From IMG/VR virus record IMGVR_UViG_3300034117_000713, positions 62,001 through 126,000 of that record: DNA of 64,000 nt; one strand, written 5' to 3'. The DNA comes from a virus. A program made the translations under genes and the position numbers. Shown piece by piece: positions 27,602-35,864 of the stretch (within the stretch, counting starts at the first letter, position 1; the number at the start of each line of letters is the position of its first letter). The notes beneath the pieces are model-generated. The model had not been told where the DNA came from, ran no database searches, and saw nothing but the letters and a program-made list of their open reading frames with translations.

Positions 27602-28056
27602 TGAACTGGTACAGCAAAGTTAGCAATGATATTGCTCACTTACCAGGCTGTATCGATCATTACTATTCCGAATTAGAACAGGCAAGGGGCGAGGTTAAAG
27701 TCTATGGCAACATAGAAAAAACTTCTGCCGCCTTACCAGGAATTGTAGCACATCGATTTAATCAACTTCAAGAAATTGAAGGTATCCTCGAATACCTGAA
27801 CATTGAACTTCGCAGAATCAGATCAAAGACCTTTAAAAAATATTTAGAAAACTATGCTAGGGCTCTTAGTTCTAGAGATGTTGAAAAATATGTCGACGGC
27901 GAAGCAGACGTAGTTGATATGGAAAAGATCATTAATGAGTTTGCACTCTTGCGTAATCAATGGTTGGGTATTATCAAGGGATTAGACATAAAACAGTGGC
28001 AAGTTAGTAACATCATTAAACTCCGTACCGCCGGTATGGAAGACGTGTCAATATAA
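27601..28056 (+). CDS. uvsY: UvsY-like recombination mediator, 151 aa
   Basis: UvsY loads UvsX on gp32-coated DNA. This small helical protein has the UvsY layout: helical N-terminus, Lys/Arg-rich middle and a C-terminal NQWLGIIKGLDIKQWQVSNIIKLR segment corresponding to the T4 YWGILLDFCSGALDAIKSRGF region. Length matches T4 UvsY (137 aa). Position between uvsX and uvsW supports the call. Confidence 0.82.
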   Translation: MNWYSKVSNDIAHLPGCIDHYYSELEQARGEVKVYGNIEKTSAALPGIVAHRFNQLQEIEGILEYLNIELRRIRSKTFKKYLENYARALSSRDVEKYVDGEADVVDMEKIINEFALLRNQWLGIIKGLDIKQWQVSNIIKLRTAGMEDVSI

Positions 28057-28057
28057 A

Positions 28058-29260
28058 ATGAAACTCTACATTGAAGATCTCATCTGTAGGCTCGGTAACA
28101 CCGGAAGCTATCTATTTTCTAATCCAATCTCTTTATGGGCAATGGATGAAAAAGTAGTACACAGCCTTGCGGCCAATCCATCAGCTGGCCGAGGCTTCAC
28201 AGAGAAGCAACGATCACTGGTTTTACGTCTTTGTAAAAAATACCAAGGCCAGCTTACCGCTGACCTCGGCACCGCAGTTACCGTGGCCCTTGATGCTCCT
28301 GAGTTTAAATTTAATTTAATAGAACCTGCACTTCAAGAAAAGTCCATTAAAATAGAAGGGAAGGAAATTTTGATAAAATTTCCATTTTCTGAGGAAATTG
28401 TTGAAAAAATTAGAAAATTCAAATCAGAAGTAAAAGTTAAAACTGTGGAGTGGAACGGTGACTCTAAGGCATGGAAGTTTGCCTTAGAAGAAAATAATGT
28501 ACTATGGATCACTCAACATATCCTAAATGATAGTTTTATAGTGGATCCTGAATTTCTTGAATTTTCTGGTCAAATTTCCGAAATTCTTGAAAATATGGAA
28601 AACTATGTACCCACAGTGGCTTACGAAAATAACCAGTACTTGTTCAAGAATGTATATCGAACAGTACCTCAACCTGAATCTAATGATCTAATTGAGACTC
28701 TGTTACTGGCCAAGCACTACGGCATTAGTACATGGGACGAAACTGTTGAAAATCTGATAAAAAATGCAAATTTTTCACCAGTTCTGACATCGTTTTTAGA
28801 AGAATCGATATCGAATAAGCCAGAATTTGACGTCAATGAAAATAGTATTGATCAGTTTACTGAGCTGTTCAAGCATAATGTTCCCGCATTGATCATCATT
28901 CCCGGCTACGGCGAATTCTTCACTTTAAAAACATGGACTACCTGGTTAAAATCTCAAGGATTTAAAGAAAAAGACATTAGTGTATTGTTTAGACTAGACA
29001 GTGACACCGGTGGCATGTTTAACGAACTAGTAAAACAGAACAACTTAAACAACCCTATTAACGATAACACTAAAATTGTATTTGTCAGCCAAAAGATTCC
29101 TAAACCATTGATTAAAAGTGGCATAGAATTTAAACTAATTGTAAATCTAGGAAGTCTGTCCGGAGTTCACTATAGTGTTTCTACATACTTGGATGGTAGG
29201 GCAGACGTAATTAGATATACAGATAAAACTAAATCAGGATACCAGTTTGGCCTATTGTAA
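28058..29260 (+). CDS. HARP-like protein upstream of uvsW, 400 aa, no Walker motifs
   Basis: Residues ~85-150 (F-x-F-N-L-I, KFPFSEEIVEKIRKFKSEVKVKTVEWNGDSKAWKFAL) resemble the HARP domain of SMARCAL1-type annealing helicases, where a basic helix is followed by (W/Y)-x-x-x-x-K-x-W-x-F. The C-terminal ~170 residues read like an eroded helicase lobe (IIIPGYG, KIVFVSQ) but no GKT or DExx is present. The gene overlaps the UvsW helicase by 14 nt. I infer a DNA-junction-binding partner of UvsW; homology is suggestive only. Confidence 0.85.
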   Translation: MKLYIEDLICRLGNTGSYLFSNPISLWAMDEKVVHSLAANPSAGRGFTEKQRSLVLRLCKKYQGQLTADLGTAVTVALDAPEFKFNLIEPALQEKSIKIEGKEILIKFPFSEEIVEKIRKFKSEVKVKTVEWNGDSKAWKFALEENNVLWITQHILNDSFIVDPEFLEFSGQISEILENMENYVPTVAYENNQYLFKNVYRTVPQPESNDLIETLLLAKHYGISTWDETVENLIKNANFSPVLTSFLEESISNKPEFDVNENSIDQFTELFKHNVPALIIIPGYGEFFTLKTWTTWLKSQGFKEKDISVLFRLDSDTGGMFNELVKQNNLNNPINDNTKIVFVSQKIPKPLIKSGIEFKLIVNLGSLSGVHYSVSTYLDGRADVIRYTDKTKSGYQFGLL

Positions 29261-30704
29261 AATTATAATCAAGGATGAAGTCAATGTAAAAATTGAAAAC
29301 TTAGACCTTGACACAAGAAAAAAACTGGTTACAAAATTCAAATATTTTGATCAAAAAGCTCGCTACTTGCCTGCTTATAAATTAGGTCGTTGGGACGGTT
29401 GCACTAGCTTCTTTGGACTTGGTGGCACTACCTATATGAGTATGTTACCTGATGTTATTGAGGAATTAGTACATCAGGGTTACGATCCTGTACTAGAAGA
29501 TCATCGTGTTCCTATGGCCTTGAGCTTTGACCTAGTTGCTGAAGATTTTTGGGGTGACCAAACATGGCCTGAAGGTCATCGGTTTGCCGGATCAAAGATT
29601 AGACTGCGTGATGATCAAGTTGAAGTTGTTAACAAGTTTCTAGAAAATCCTCAGTGCATTCAAGAAATTGCCACGGGCTTTGGTAAGACAATTACCACAG
29701 CCACGTTGGCAAAAATCTGTGAAAAATATGGTCGAACTGTGACCATTGTTCCTAACAAAAGTCTAGTTGAACAAACTGAAGAAGACTTCATTAACTGCGG
29801 ATTAGACGTCGGAGTGTACTACGGAGATAGAAAAAATCTTGATAAGACACATACTATCTGTACTTGGCAAAGTTTGAATATTCTTGACAAGAGATCTAAA
29901 AATACCACCGACGAAGAGTTATTAACACTGGCAGAATTACTTGAAGGTGTTCAAACAGTAATGGTTGATGAGGTGCATATGGCCAAGGCAGAAGTGTTGA
30001 AGAAACTGTTAACCAACAATCTTGCCAATGCACCCATTCGTTGGGGACTAACCGGAACTGTGCCTAAAGAAGATATAGATTTTCAAAATATTAAATGTGC
30101 ATTAGGCGAAGTAGTACACACAGTTAAGGCACATACTCTGCAAGAGGCAGGAGTACTAAGCACCTGCCATGTAAATGTTATCCAAACTGCTGAGTGGAAA
30201 GAATTTGGCAGTTATCCTGAAGAACTAAAGTATCTAGTGACCGATGAAGATCGAGTTGCATGGATTAGTAAACTGGTTGCAGGAATTGCAGAAAGTGGAA
30301 ATACGTTAGTACTGGTTGACAGGATTGAAACAGGACGTATAATAGTAGACAACATCCCAGATAGTGTCTTTATCTCGGGAGAAGTAAAAACTAAAGACCG
30401 GAAGACTGAGTATGACGAAGTTAGAACTGCTGATAAAAAGATTATTGTGGCGACTTATGGTGTGGCCGCTGTGGGTCTTAATATCCCCCGTATTTTTAAT
30501 TTGGTTATGGTTGAGTCCGGAAAGAGCTTTACAAGGGTTATACAAAGCATTGGGCGAGGCATTAGAAAAGCAGACGACAAAGACTTTGTACAAATCTGGG
30601 ATATTACAGCGTCGACGAAGTATGCGAAGAGACACCTTACTGAACGAAAGAAGTTCTACAAAGACGCCAAGTATCCGTTCACAATTGAAAAGGTAAAATA
30701 TTAA
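29247..30704 (+). CDS. uvsW: UvsW helicase, 485 aa (TTG start)
   Basis: SF2 helicase that regresses forks and unwinds recombination intermediates. N-terminal domain ends KLGRWDG as in T4 UvsW; motif I ATGFGKT, motif II VDEVHMA (DEVH), motif III LTGT, motif V TYGVAAVGLNIP, motif VI QSIGRGIRK. No ATG is available early enough; TTG 29247 gives MAYCKIIIKDEVNVKIE, matching the T4 N-terminus, with CAGGAT upstream. Overlaps the HARP-like gene and is coupled to the next gene. Confidence 0.94.
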   Translation: MAYCKIIIKDEVNVKIENLDLDTRKKLVTKFKYFDQKARYLPAYKLGRWDGCTSFFGLGGTTYMSMLPDVIEELVHQGYDPVLEDHRVPMALSFDLVAEDFWGDQTWPEGHRFAGSKIRLRDDQVEVVNKFLENPQCIQEIATGFGKTITTATLAKICEKYGRTVTIVPNKSLVEQTEEDFINCGLDVGVYYGDRKNLDKTHTICTWQSLNILDKRSKNTTDEELLTLAELLEGVQTVMVDEVHMAKAEVLKKLLTNNLANAPIRWGLTGTVPKEDIDFQNIKCALGEVVHTVKAHTLQEAGVLSTCHVNVIQTAEWKEFGSYPEELKYLVTDEDRVAWISKLVAGIAESGNTLVLVDRIETGRIIVDNIPDSVFISGEVKTKDRKTEYDEVRTADKKIIVATYGVAAVGLNIPRIFNLVMVESGKSFTRVIQSIGRGIRKADDKDFVQIWDITASTKYAKRHLTERKKFYKDAKYPFTIEKVKY

Positions 30705-31207
30705 TGCAAATTCTCACACTTGATAATAAGATTTATCATCTAAACGACCTACCAGATGAGGTTGATGAAGATCTCAGATTCAGTGTTATGGACAATAGCG
30801 ATCCACAAAATCCTGACTATTTTTATATTCCTCTAATATTCTTAGAGTCGTTCACTGCACCTGCTGCGGTACTTAAAGTCGGGCCATATACTGTAAACAT
30901 GCCATTAGATTGGTGTACTATTGTAGGAGACCCAGAGGGTCCCGATATGGAAATTATACCTCTGACTAGTTTGAATGATCGCGGCTTTAGAACATTTATT
31001 TTTAATCCATTGAGCTCATTTAGACCCGAGTTTTACGATATTGATATTGTTGATGTGTATCAAGATGTTCGTTGGTATTTTCCTAAAATGAAGCCAGGAC
31101 AACTGTTATGTACTCCGTTAAACAACGATCCTAAACCTCCGTGTGCATACTTTGTTAAAGAAGTCAGTCGTCAAAGTGAACTAGTAGATTACTCAAGGTG
31201 CTGGTAA
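30704..31207 (+). CDS. Hypothetical protein after uvsW, 167 aa
   Basis: Start overlaps the uvsW stop (TAATG). Globular, rich in Pro, Asp and aromatic residues, with strings VGPYTVNMPLDWCTIVGDPEG and FNPLSSFRPEFYDI; no catalytic motif recognised. Its conserved location in the replication operon suggests a transcription or replication accessory; not assigned. Confidence 0.85.
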   Translation: MQILTLDNKIYHLNDLPDEVDEDLRFSVMDNSDPQNPDYFYIPLIFLESFTAPAAVLKVGPYTVNMPLDWCTIVGDPEGPDMEIIPLTSLNDRGFRTFIFNPLSSFRPEFYDIDIVDVYQDVRWYFPKMKPGQLLCTPLNNDPKPPCAYFVKEVSRQSELVDYSRCW

Positions 31208-31208
31208 T

Positions 31209-31367
31209 ATGCCGTATACTGAACCGCAAATATTTGAAACATTGAATAGACTAATTAGAATCTATTCAGAGAGTTATCCGAATGATCGAGAAGGATTAGA
31301 ACGATTTTCTCGCTGGGCACATTCACAATATGGATATACGTATGGGCAGTCTGACTCCGAACGTTAA
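31209..31367 (+). CDS. Small protein, 52 aa
   Basis: ATG directly after the upstream stop (GGTAATATG) opens a frame MPYTEPQIFETLNRLIRIYSE ending TYGQSDSER, amphipathic and helical. Its 3' end overlaps the start of the next gene by 38 nt. No match recognised; support is the dense operon packing and the natural protein-like composition. Confidence 0.6.
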   Translation: MPYTEPQIFETLNRLIRIYSESYPNDREGLERFSRWAHSQYGYTYGQSDSER

Positions 31368-31629
31368 GCTAATTTACGAACGAGTAGGCGGCACTGTATA
31401 TGCCCGCGAACAAGGTAGCACTGAAAGGACCGTTGTGGGATACGACTATCATAGGGATCCGTTAGATCACAGAAATTATATGAGTACGCCTAGCGAATCT
31501 CAGTTATGGCATGATATTAGACAAGCAGCCTTGGACAATAAAGAATTGGAAAACGCCTTAGAACGTGTTAAAATATTGTACTATCTAAGCAAAGACAAAG
31601 AATATAAAGTTCCTCATCATCCGGTATAA
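31330..31629 (+). CDS. Conserved small protein, 99 aa
   Basis: Two candidate starts, ATG 31330 and ATG 31342 (MGSLTPNVKLIYERV); the second gives the cleaner N-terminus. Contains a YERVGGTVYAREQG strand pair and a long helix (ESQLWHDIRQAALDNKELENALERVKILYYLS). Function unknown; resembles short accessory proteins in environmental T4-like replication operons. Confidence 0.82.
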   Translation: MDIRMGSLTPNVKLIYERVGGTVYAREQGSTERTVVGYDYHRDPLDHRNYMSTPSESQLWHDIRQAALDNKELENALERVKILYYLSKDKEYKVPHHPV

Positions 31630-31631
31630 AC

Positions 31632-32093
31632 ATGGCAGCAAAACTAGACATTGGCAGAGAATTAACAGCGGTAAATCGTAGAGACCACGATTTTTATAAG
31701 AACTTAACTGACGAAGAGAAGAAAGTTTTTAGTCCGTATATTTTAATGAGATATGTAAGCAATCCTCAAGTTGATCCCGAAACATATCAGTTCATTCTCG
31801 AACGAGTTAATGATCTTGTCAATATCAATCACTGGACTTTAAGTAAAGGTCATAAGCAACTTCTTTGGCAATTATTTGCCAGTTGCGGAGTTGGTGTGCC
31901 TGTCAAATACACATACCTGAAGTCAGGTGCCAAAGGCAAAGCAAACAAGATTGAGAAGCTTCTTGAAGAATTATATCCTGCAATGAAGTTAAGTGATATC
32001 AAAGTGTTAGCATCATTGATGGACGATAAAGACAAACAAGAATTGTTTGATAAAATGGGATTTGATAAGAAACAACGGAAAGAATACGAGTAA
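31632..32093 (+). CDS. 62: Clamp-loader small subunit gp62-like, 153 aa
   Basis: Layout follows gp62 of environmental T4-like phages: FYKNLTDEEKKVFSPYILMRYVSN (the F-x-P-F/Y-x-x-x-R-x-x-S motif), a middle N-D-L-V-N helix and a Lys-rich stretch, then a C-terminal LSDIKVLASLMDDKDKQELF helix like the SxEKAxEALxLLSxEDL region. gp62 helps gp44 load the sliding clamp gp45; neither partner gene is in the window. Call is by pattern, not certain. Confidence 0.72.
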   Translation: MAAKLDIGRELTAVNRRDHDFYKNLTDEEKKVFSPYILMRYVSNPQVDPETYQFILERVNDLVNINHWTLSKGHKQLLWQLFASCGVGVPVKYTYLKSGAKGKANKIEKLLEELYPAMKLSDIKVLASLMDDKDKQELFDKMGFDKKQRKEYE

Positions 32094-32785
32094 TGGAGTT
32101 AGTTGACCAACCTTTTACATGTGTGCATTGTAACAAGAGTTTTATGCAAGAGAAAACTCTTGTTGCTCATATGTGTGAACGAAAAAGGCGAGTGCTACAA
32201 AAGGATGAAAAAAGAGTCCAGATGGGATTCTTTGCCTACAACAGATTTTATCAACTTACTCAGGCTGCAAAAAAACAAAAACCCTATAGTGACTTTTGTA
32301 AGAGTGCATACTATAATGCCTTTGTAAAATTTGGTAGCTTTATTAACAATGTAAATCCTTTGTATCCAGAACGATTTATCGACTACGTAGTTAAGAGCGG
32401 AATTAAATTAGATCATTGGTGTAGAGATGATCTGTATGACAAATATCTAAGTGAGCTGATCAAAATAGAGCCTGTAGAAAGTGCTATTGAAAGAAGCTTG
32501 CAATATATGATGGAATGGGGCGAAGAACAAAATGCAAATTTTGCACATTACTTCAAATACGTAAATGTAAATCGTGCAGTACATCATATTAGAGATGGAA
32601 AAGTCAGTCCCTGGTTAGTTCTAAATTCTGGGAGCGGAGTTGAACTAATGAGAATGTTTAATGACGAGCAATTGGATATGATTAATCAAACATTAGATTT
32701 ATCTTTTTGGTCAAAGAAATTTAGAGACTGCCCGGCGGATGTGGCGTTTGTAAAAGAAATTTGTAGGGAGACTGGAATTGCCTGA
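32093..32785 (+). CDS. C2H2 zinc-finger protein, possible gp59-like helicase loader, 230 aa
   Basis: The N-terminus carries a classical finger F-T-C9-V-H-C12...H25-M-C27/H-type, followed by a basic patch (KRRVLQKDEKR). The all-helical remainder (YNAFVKFGSFINNV, VNRAVHHIRDGKVSPWLVLNS) loosely parallels T4 gp59, which loads helicase gp41, and the neighbours are replication proteins. The finger would be an added DNA-binding element. Starts on the stop of the gp62-like gene (TAATG). Finger is seen; the gp59 role is inference. Confidence 0.88.
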   Translation: MELVDQPFTCVHCNKSFMQEKTLVAHMCERKRRVLQKDEKRVQMGFFAYNRFYQLTQAAKKQKPYSDFCKSAYYNAFVKFGSFINNVNPLYPERFIDYVVKSGIKLDHWCRDDLYDKYLSELIKIEPVESAIERSLQYMMEWGEEQNANFAHYFKYVNVNRAVHHIRDGKVSPWLVLNSGSGVELMRMFNDEQLDMINQTLDLSFWSKKFRDCPADVAFVKEICRETGIA

Positions 32786-33356
32786 TATTGATATAGATTT
32801 CTTAAATCGTTCAAATGTGTTGGATATAATTCAGCATGTGCCTGCTTGTCTTGAAGACGGAAAGAAACATAACACAGGTGCGTATTGTCATGCAATTCCT
32901 GTTAACTCATTAACCGGCAATGCCAATATCAATTATAAAGAAGCAGAATCTCGAGGCTACTTTAAAATTGATTTTTTAAATGTTAGTGCATATGAAGGTG
33001 TCCGTAATGAAGAACATCTTAAAGAATTATTAGCAGCTGAGCCGCTTTGGGACTTATTAGAAGATCCGGCGGTATGTGACCAGCTGTTTCATATCAATGG
33101 GTATCATCAATTGATTGCAAAATTAAAGCCTAAGAGCATTGAAGAATTATCCATGTTCCTTGCACTTCTCCGCCCGGGTAAAAAACATCTCATCCCAGTA
33201 TGCGAGAAAGAAGGTTTCCAAGGTATCCAACAGGAGATATGGACTAAAACGGATGATGCTTATTTCTTTAAGAAGGCTCATGCTGTTGCTTATGCTCACG
33301 TTATTGTTGTTCAACTTAACTTGATTTGCGAACGGGTTAGCTACCCTTTTTCTTAA
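32778..33356 (+). CDS. Miniature C-family (DnaE-like) DNA polymerase relic, 192 aa
   Basis: The best start is TTG 32778, overlapping the zinc-finger gene by 8 nt, which puts P-D3-I-D5-I-D7-F at the N-terminus. This is the palm motif of bacterial PolIII alpha. Three further DnaE motifs follow in the right order: GYFKID65FLNV (third catalytic Asp), LALLRPGK (128-135) and FKKAHAVAYAHV (164-175). Full DnaE is ~1100 aa; PHP, most of the fingers and the clamp-binding and OB regions are absent. Whether it polymerises, binds DNA/dNTP, or regulates replication is unknown. Motif order is seen; function is open. Confidence 0.86.
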   Translation: MPDIDIDFLNRSNVLDIIQHVPACLEDGKKHNTGAYCHAIPVNSLTGNANINYKEAESRGYFKIDFLNVSAYEGVRNEEHLKELLAAEPLWDLLEDPAVCDQLFHINGYHQLIAKLKPKSIEELSMFLALLRPGKKHLIPVCEKEGFQGIQQEIWTKTDDAYFFKKAHAVAYAHVIVVQLNLICERVSYPFS

Positions 33357-33720
33357 CACTTCTAACCAGTTGAATGCTCTTGCGTTTGACACGCTTTTCA
33401 GCAATCTCACCTAGATTAACAATTGGCCCAAAAATAATTTCAACATCTTTGCTGTTGAATGTTTTTATAAAAGGCCTGAAAGCCACCATTTCTTGTTTTA
33501 GAAAAATGTTGATAGGGATTTTCCTATTACTTTCCCACCACCAAACTTCTCCCATTTCTAAGAACAAGTGTTTATGTTCTTCGTTGCGTATATCAGCATA
33601 GTTGTATATGCTAGTAACGTTATCATCGTGATTTACAATGATACCTATATACTCATTATCTGAGGTTTTGATGCAGGTTATGAATGGAAACTTTTGTTGA
33701 AACTCGTCCTTGTTGGTCAT
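33337..33720 (-). CDS. Conserved hypothetical protein of T4-like environmental phages, 127 aa
   Basis: Start at ATG 33720 (MTNKDEFQQKFPFITCIK); upstream ATG 33750 is in frame but lies across the divergent late promoter. The sequence GEVWWWESNRKIPINIFL and FNSKDVEIIFGPI is familiar from T4-like cyanophage proteins of unknown role. Ends in a basic tail. Overlaps the mini-DnaE 3' end by 20 nt on the opposite strand. Confidence 0.85.
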   Translation of the reverse strand: MTNKDEFQQKFPFITCIKTSDNEYIGIIVNHDDNVTSIYNYADIRNEEHKHLFLEMGEVWWWESNRKIPINIFLKQEMVAFRPFIKTFNSKDVEIIFGPIVNLGEIAEKRVKRKSIQLVRSVKKKGS

Positions 33721-33723
33721 TAA

Positions 33724-33729
33724 TAAATA
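33724..33729 (+). promoter_or_regulatory. Late promoter box TAAATA, leaderless spacing
   Basis: TTAATAAATATATG: 5 nt from box to ATG 33735. A second, out-of-frame ATG overlaps at 33731. Confidence 0.6.
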
Positions 33730-33734
33730 TATGT

Positions 33735-34853
33735 ATGCAGAAATTACCAATCTATTTATACTCCAATTTGTTCAGTGTACAATTAGATCTGGACGACGAT
33801 ATAACAAGGACACATGAAACTATGTACCAACGAGAGTTAAAATTACAAAGAGGACTTAAAAACAAGGTACAGCTACAGTTTAAAAACTCTGATCAAAAAT
33901 TAGTTAGAATTTTAGCTGCATCTAGTACTGTTGGGGCTGCAACATCTGCTTCTAATTTACTCACAGTAGCCGATGCTACCAATGTCCAAGTAGGTATGCT
34001 AGTGAACAGTGATAGTGTAACTAACGGCACTTATATTTCTGCAATTAATTCAAATACCCTAACACTTGATAACTTAGATCCACAATACGATGCTGATCTA
34101 GGACAATTCCTATCACCCATTACTGAAACTATAACATCGGGCACCGCGGTTACTTTCAATCATAATTTTGTATTTTCTATGTTTGATGCAGAACAAAATA
34201 GAATGGTTGTGCAGAAAACACTTGAAGTTATTGACAACGGTGTTACTACTGCAACTCGCGGACTAGCGGTATTATCGTTGACTGAAAACGACACTCGAGA
34301 ACTACATAACGGTTACTATAATTTTTCAGTTACATTGACTGACAATGATGGTTCATCTATCCCTGCATATTCAAACACATATTATAATATTGCCGGAGTT
34401 GCAAGATTAACTAGCGAACTTGTACCAGTATTGAAAGACAGTTTAGAAACTGCTGCCTTTAAATATTTTGCAAATAGGGACGTCGAACCTAATAGATATG
34501 AATTCTATTCTGGAAACTTACGTGCAAATCCTGAAATGAGTCAGGCCACTACAATCGCTATGTATTTTACCAATTACACTGGCACCGTAGATGTGCAAGC
34601 AACCTTGGACAATGCACCTTCTAACTTTGCTAATTATGCAACATTAGAAACTAAAACCTATACAAATTTTACCGGTGTAGATTATGCAAATGCAGTAGGC
34701 ATTTGGAGTGATGTTAGAGTAAAATGGTATCCTGATAATTCAAATTTACCAAATCTGTTAAACTTCTACAGTCCTGAAATGCCAGGCAATCCTACTCCTG
34801 GTTCGGCTTATTATCCAAACGGAAAAATTGACAAAGTACTTGTAAGAAGCTAA
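33735..34853 (+). CDS. Virion structural protein, 372 aa
   Basis: Start at ATG 33735; the frame extends upstream into the minus-strand gene but without signal. Begins MQKLPIYLYSNLFSVQLDLDDD and contains ELKLQRGLKNKVQLQFKNSDQK, strings typical of a conserved structural protein of environmental T4-like phages. Beta-rich, Thr/Asn-rich, without a membrane segment. Late promoter agrees with a virion role. It splits the replication genes in two. Confidence 0.82.
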   Translation: MQKLPIYLYSNLFSVQLDLDDDITRTHETMYQRELKLQRGLKNKVQLQFKNSDQKLVRILAASSTVGAATSASNLLTVADATNVQVGMLVNSDSVTNGTYISAINSNTLTLDNLDPQYDADLGQFLSPITETITSGTAVTFNHNFVFSMFDAEQNRMVVQKTLEVIDNGVTTATRGLAVLSLTENDTRELHNGYYNFSVTLTDNDGSSIPAYSNTYYNIAGVARLTSELVPVLKDSLETAAFKYFANRDVEPNRYEFYSGNLRANPEMSQATTIAMYFTNYTGTVDVQATLDNAPSNFANYATLETKTYTNFTGVDYANAVGIWSDVRVKWYPDNSNLPNLLNFYSPEMPGNPTPGSAYYPNGKIDKVLVRS

Positions 34854-34862
34854 ACTGTATGT

Positions 34863-35864
34863 ATGAATCTCATACAGGCTTCCGTACAAACTTTTCTGCC
34901 TCCTAAAAGGAAGACAACTCCTAGTGGCTGGATAGGTTTCAACGCAGTCTGTTGCCATCACAATGGAGATCATCAAGACACAAGAAAACGTGGTGGTGTG
35001 CTGTTCAGTAACGATGGATTCCAATATCATTGTTTCAACTGCGGATTCAAAGCAGGCTGGACACCCGGAAGGTTATTAAGCAAGAATACTAAAAATTTGT
35101 TTAACTGGATGGGAATGCCTAGTGAGGAAATTAATAAACTAAACCTCGAGGCGTTACGTAGTAAAGAAGATCAACCGGTAGCTGCTCCTACTATTAATTT
35201 TCATCAAGAGCCCAGACCTCTCCCGGAAGACTGTAAGTCAATATTAGAATGGTTAATGGCTGAGCCAAACGATGAAGTATTAGCAGTGGTTGATTACCTT
35301 GCTGGTAGAAGCATGGATTTAGAATGGTACAACTGGATGTGGAGTCCGGAGAACGGATATCGTGATCGAGTTATTATTCCCTTCTATCAGGACGGTGTGG
35401 TAGTGGGGTTTACTGGGCGGAAAATAAAACCCGGTAAACCCAAATACCTTACAGACAGTCAAAGTGGCTATGTGTTCAACATCGATCGGCAGACCGAAGA
35501 TAGAGAATATGTAATTGTAGTTGAAGGGCAATTTGATGCGATAGCTGTTGACGGTGTAGCAATTATGACTAACGAACCAAATGCTACGCAAATTGCTAGA
35601 ATTAATAAGTTAGGTAAGCGAGTTATCGCGGTGCCTGATCGAGACAAGCCTGGAGCAAAATTAATACAAGCCGCATTAGAAAATAGCTGGACAGTGAGTA
35701 TGCCAGAGTGGCAAGACAGCGTCAAAGACTGTGCCGATGCTGTGCATAGATATGGTAGATTGTATACCCTGTTCACAATTCTACAGTACGTAGAAGCAAA
35801 TGAGATAAAAATACAATTACTAAAGAAAAAACTAGAGAACCTGCATGACGATGAACAAACCTAA
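34863..35864 (+). CDS. 61: DNA primase gp61-like, 333 aa
   Basis: Makes RNA primers for lagging-strand synthesis. Zinc-binding domain: C30-C31-H32-H33 and Y-H-C57-F-N-C60-G; TOPRIM core: VVEGQFDAIAV (~220-230) and VPDRDKPG (~256-263). Length equals T4 gp61 (342 aa). Its 3' end overlaps the helicase gene by 20 nt, matching their partnership in the primosome. Confidence 0.94.
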   Translation: MNLIQASVQTFLPPKRKTTPSGWIGFNAVCCHHNGDHQDTRKRGGVLFSNDGFQYHCFNCGFKAGWTPGRLLSKNTKNLFNWMGMPSEEINKLNLEALRSKEDQPVAAPTINFHQEPRPLPEDCKSILEWLMAEPNDEVLAVVDYLAGRSMDLEWYNWMWSPENGYRDRVIIPFYQDGVVVGFTGRKIKPGKPKYLTDSQSGYVFNIDRQTEDREYVIVVEGQFDAIAVDGVAIMTNEPNATQIARINKLGKRVIAVPDRDKPGAKLIQAALENSWTVSMPEWQDSVKDCADAVHRYGRLYTLFTILQYVEANEIKIQLLKKKLENLHDDEQT

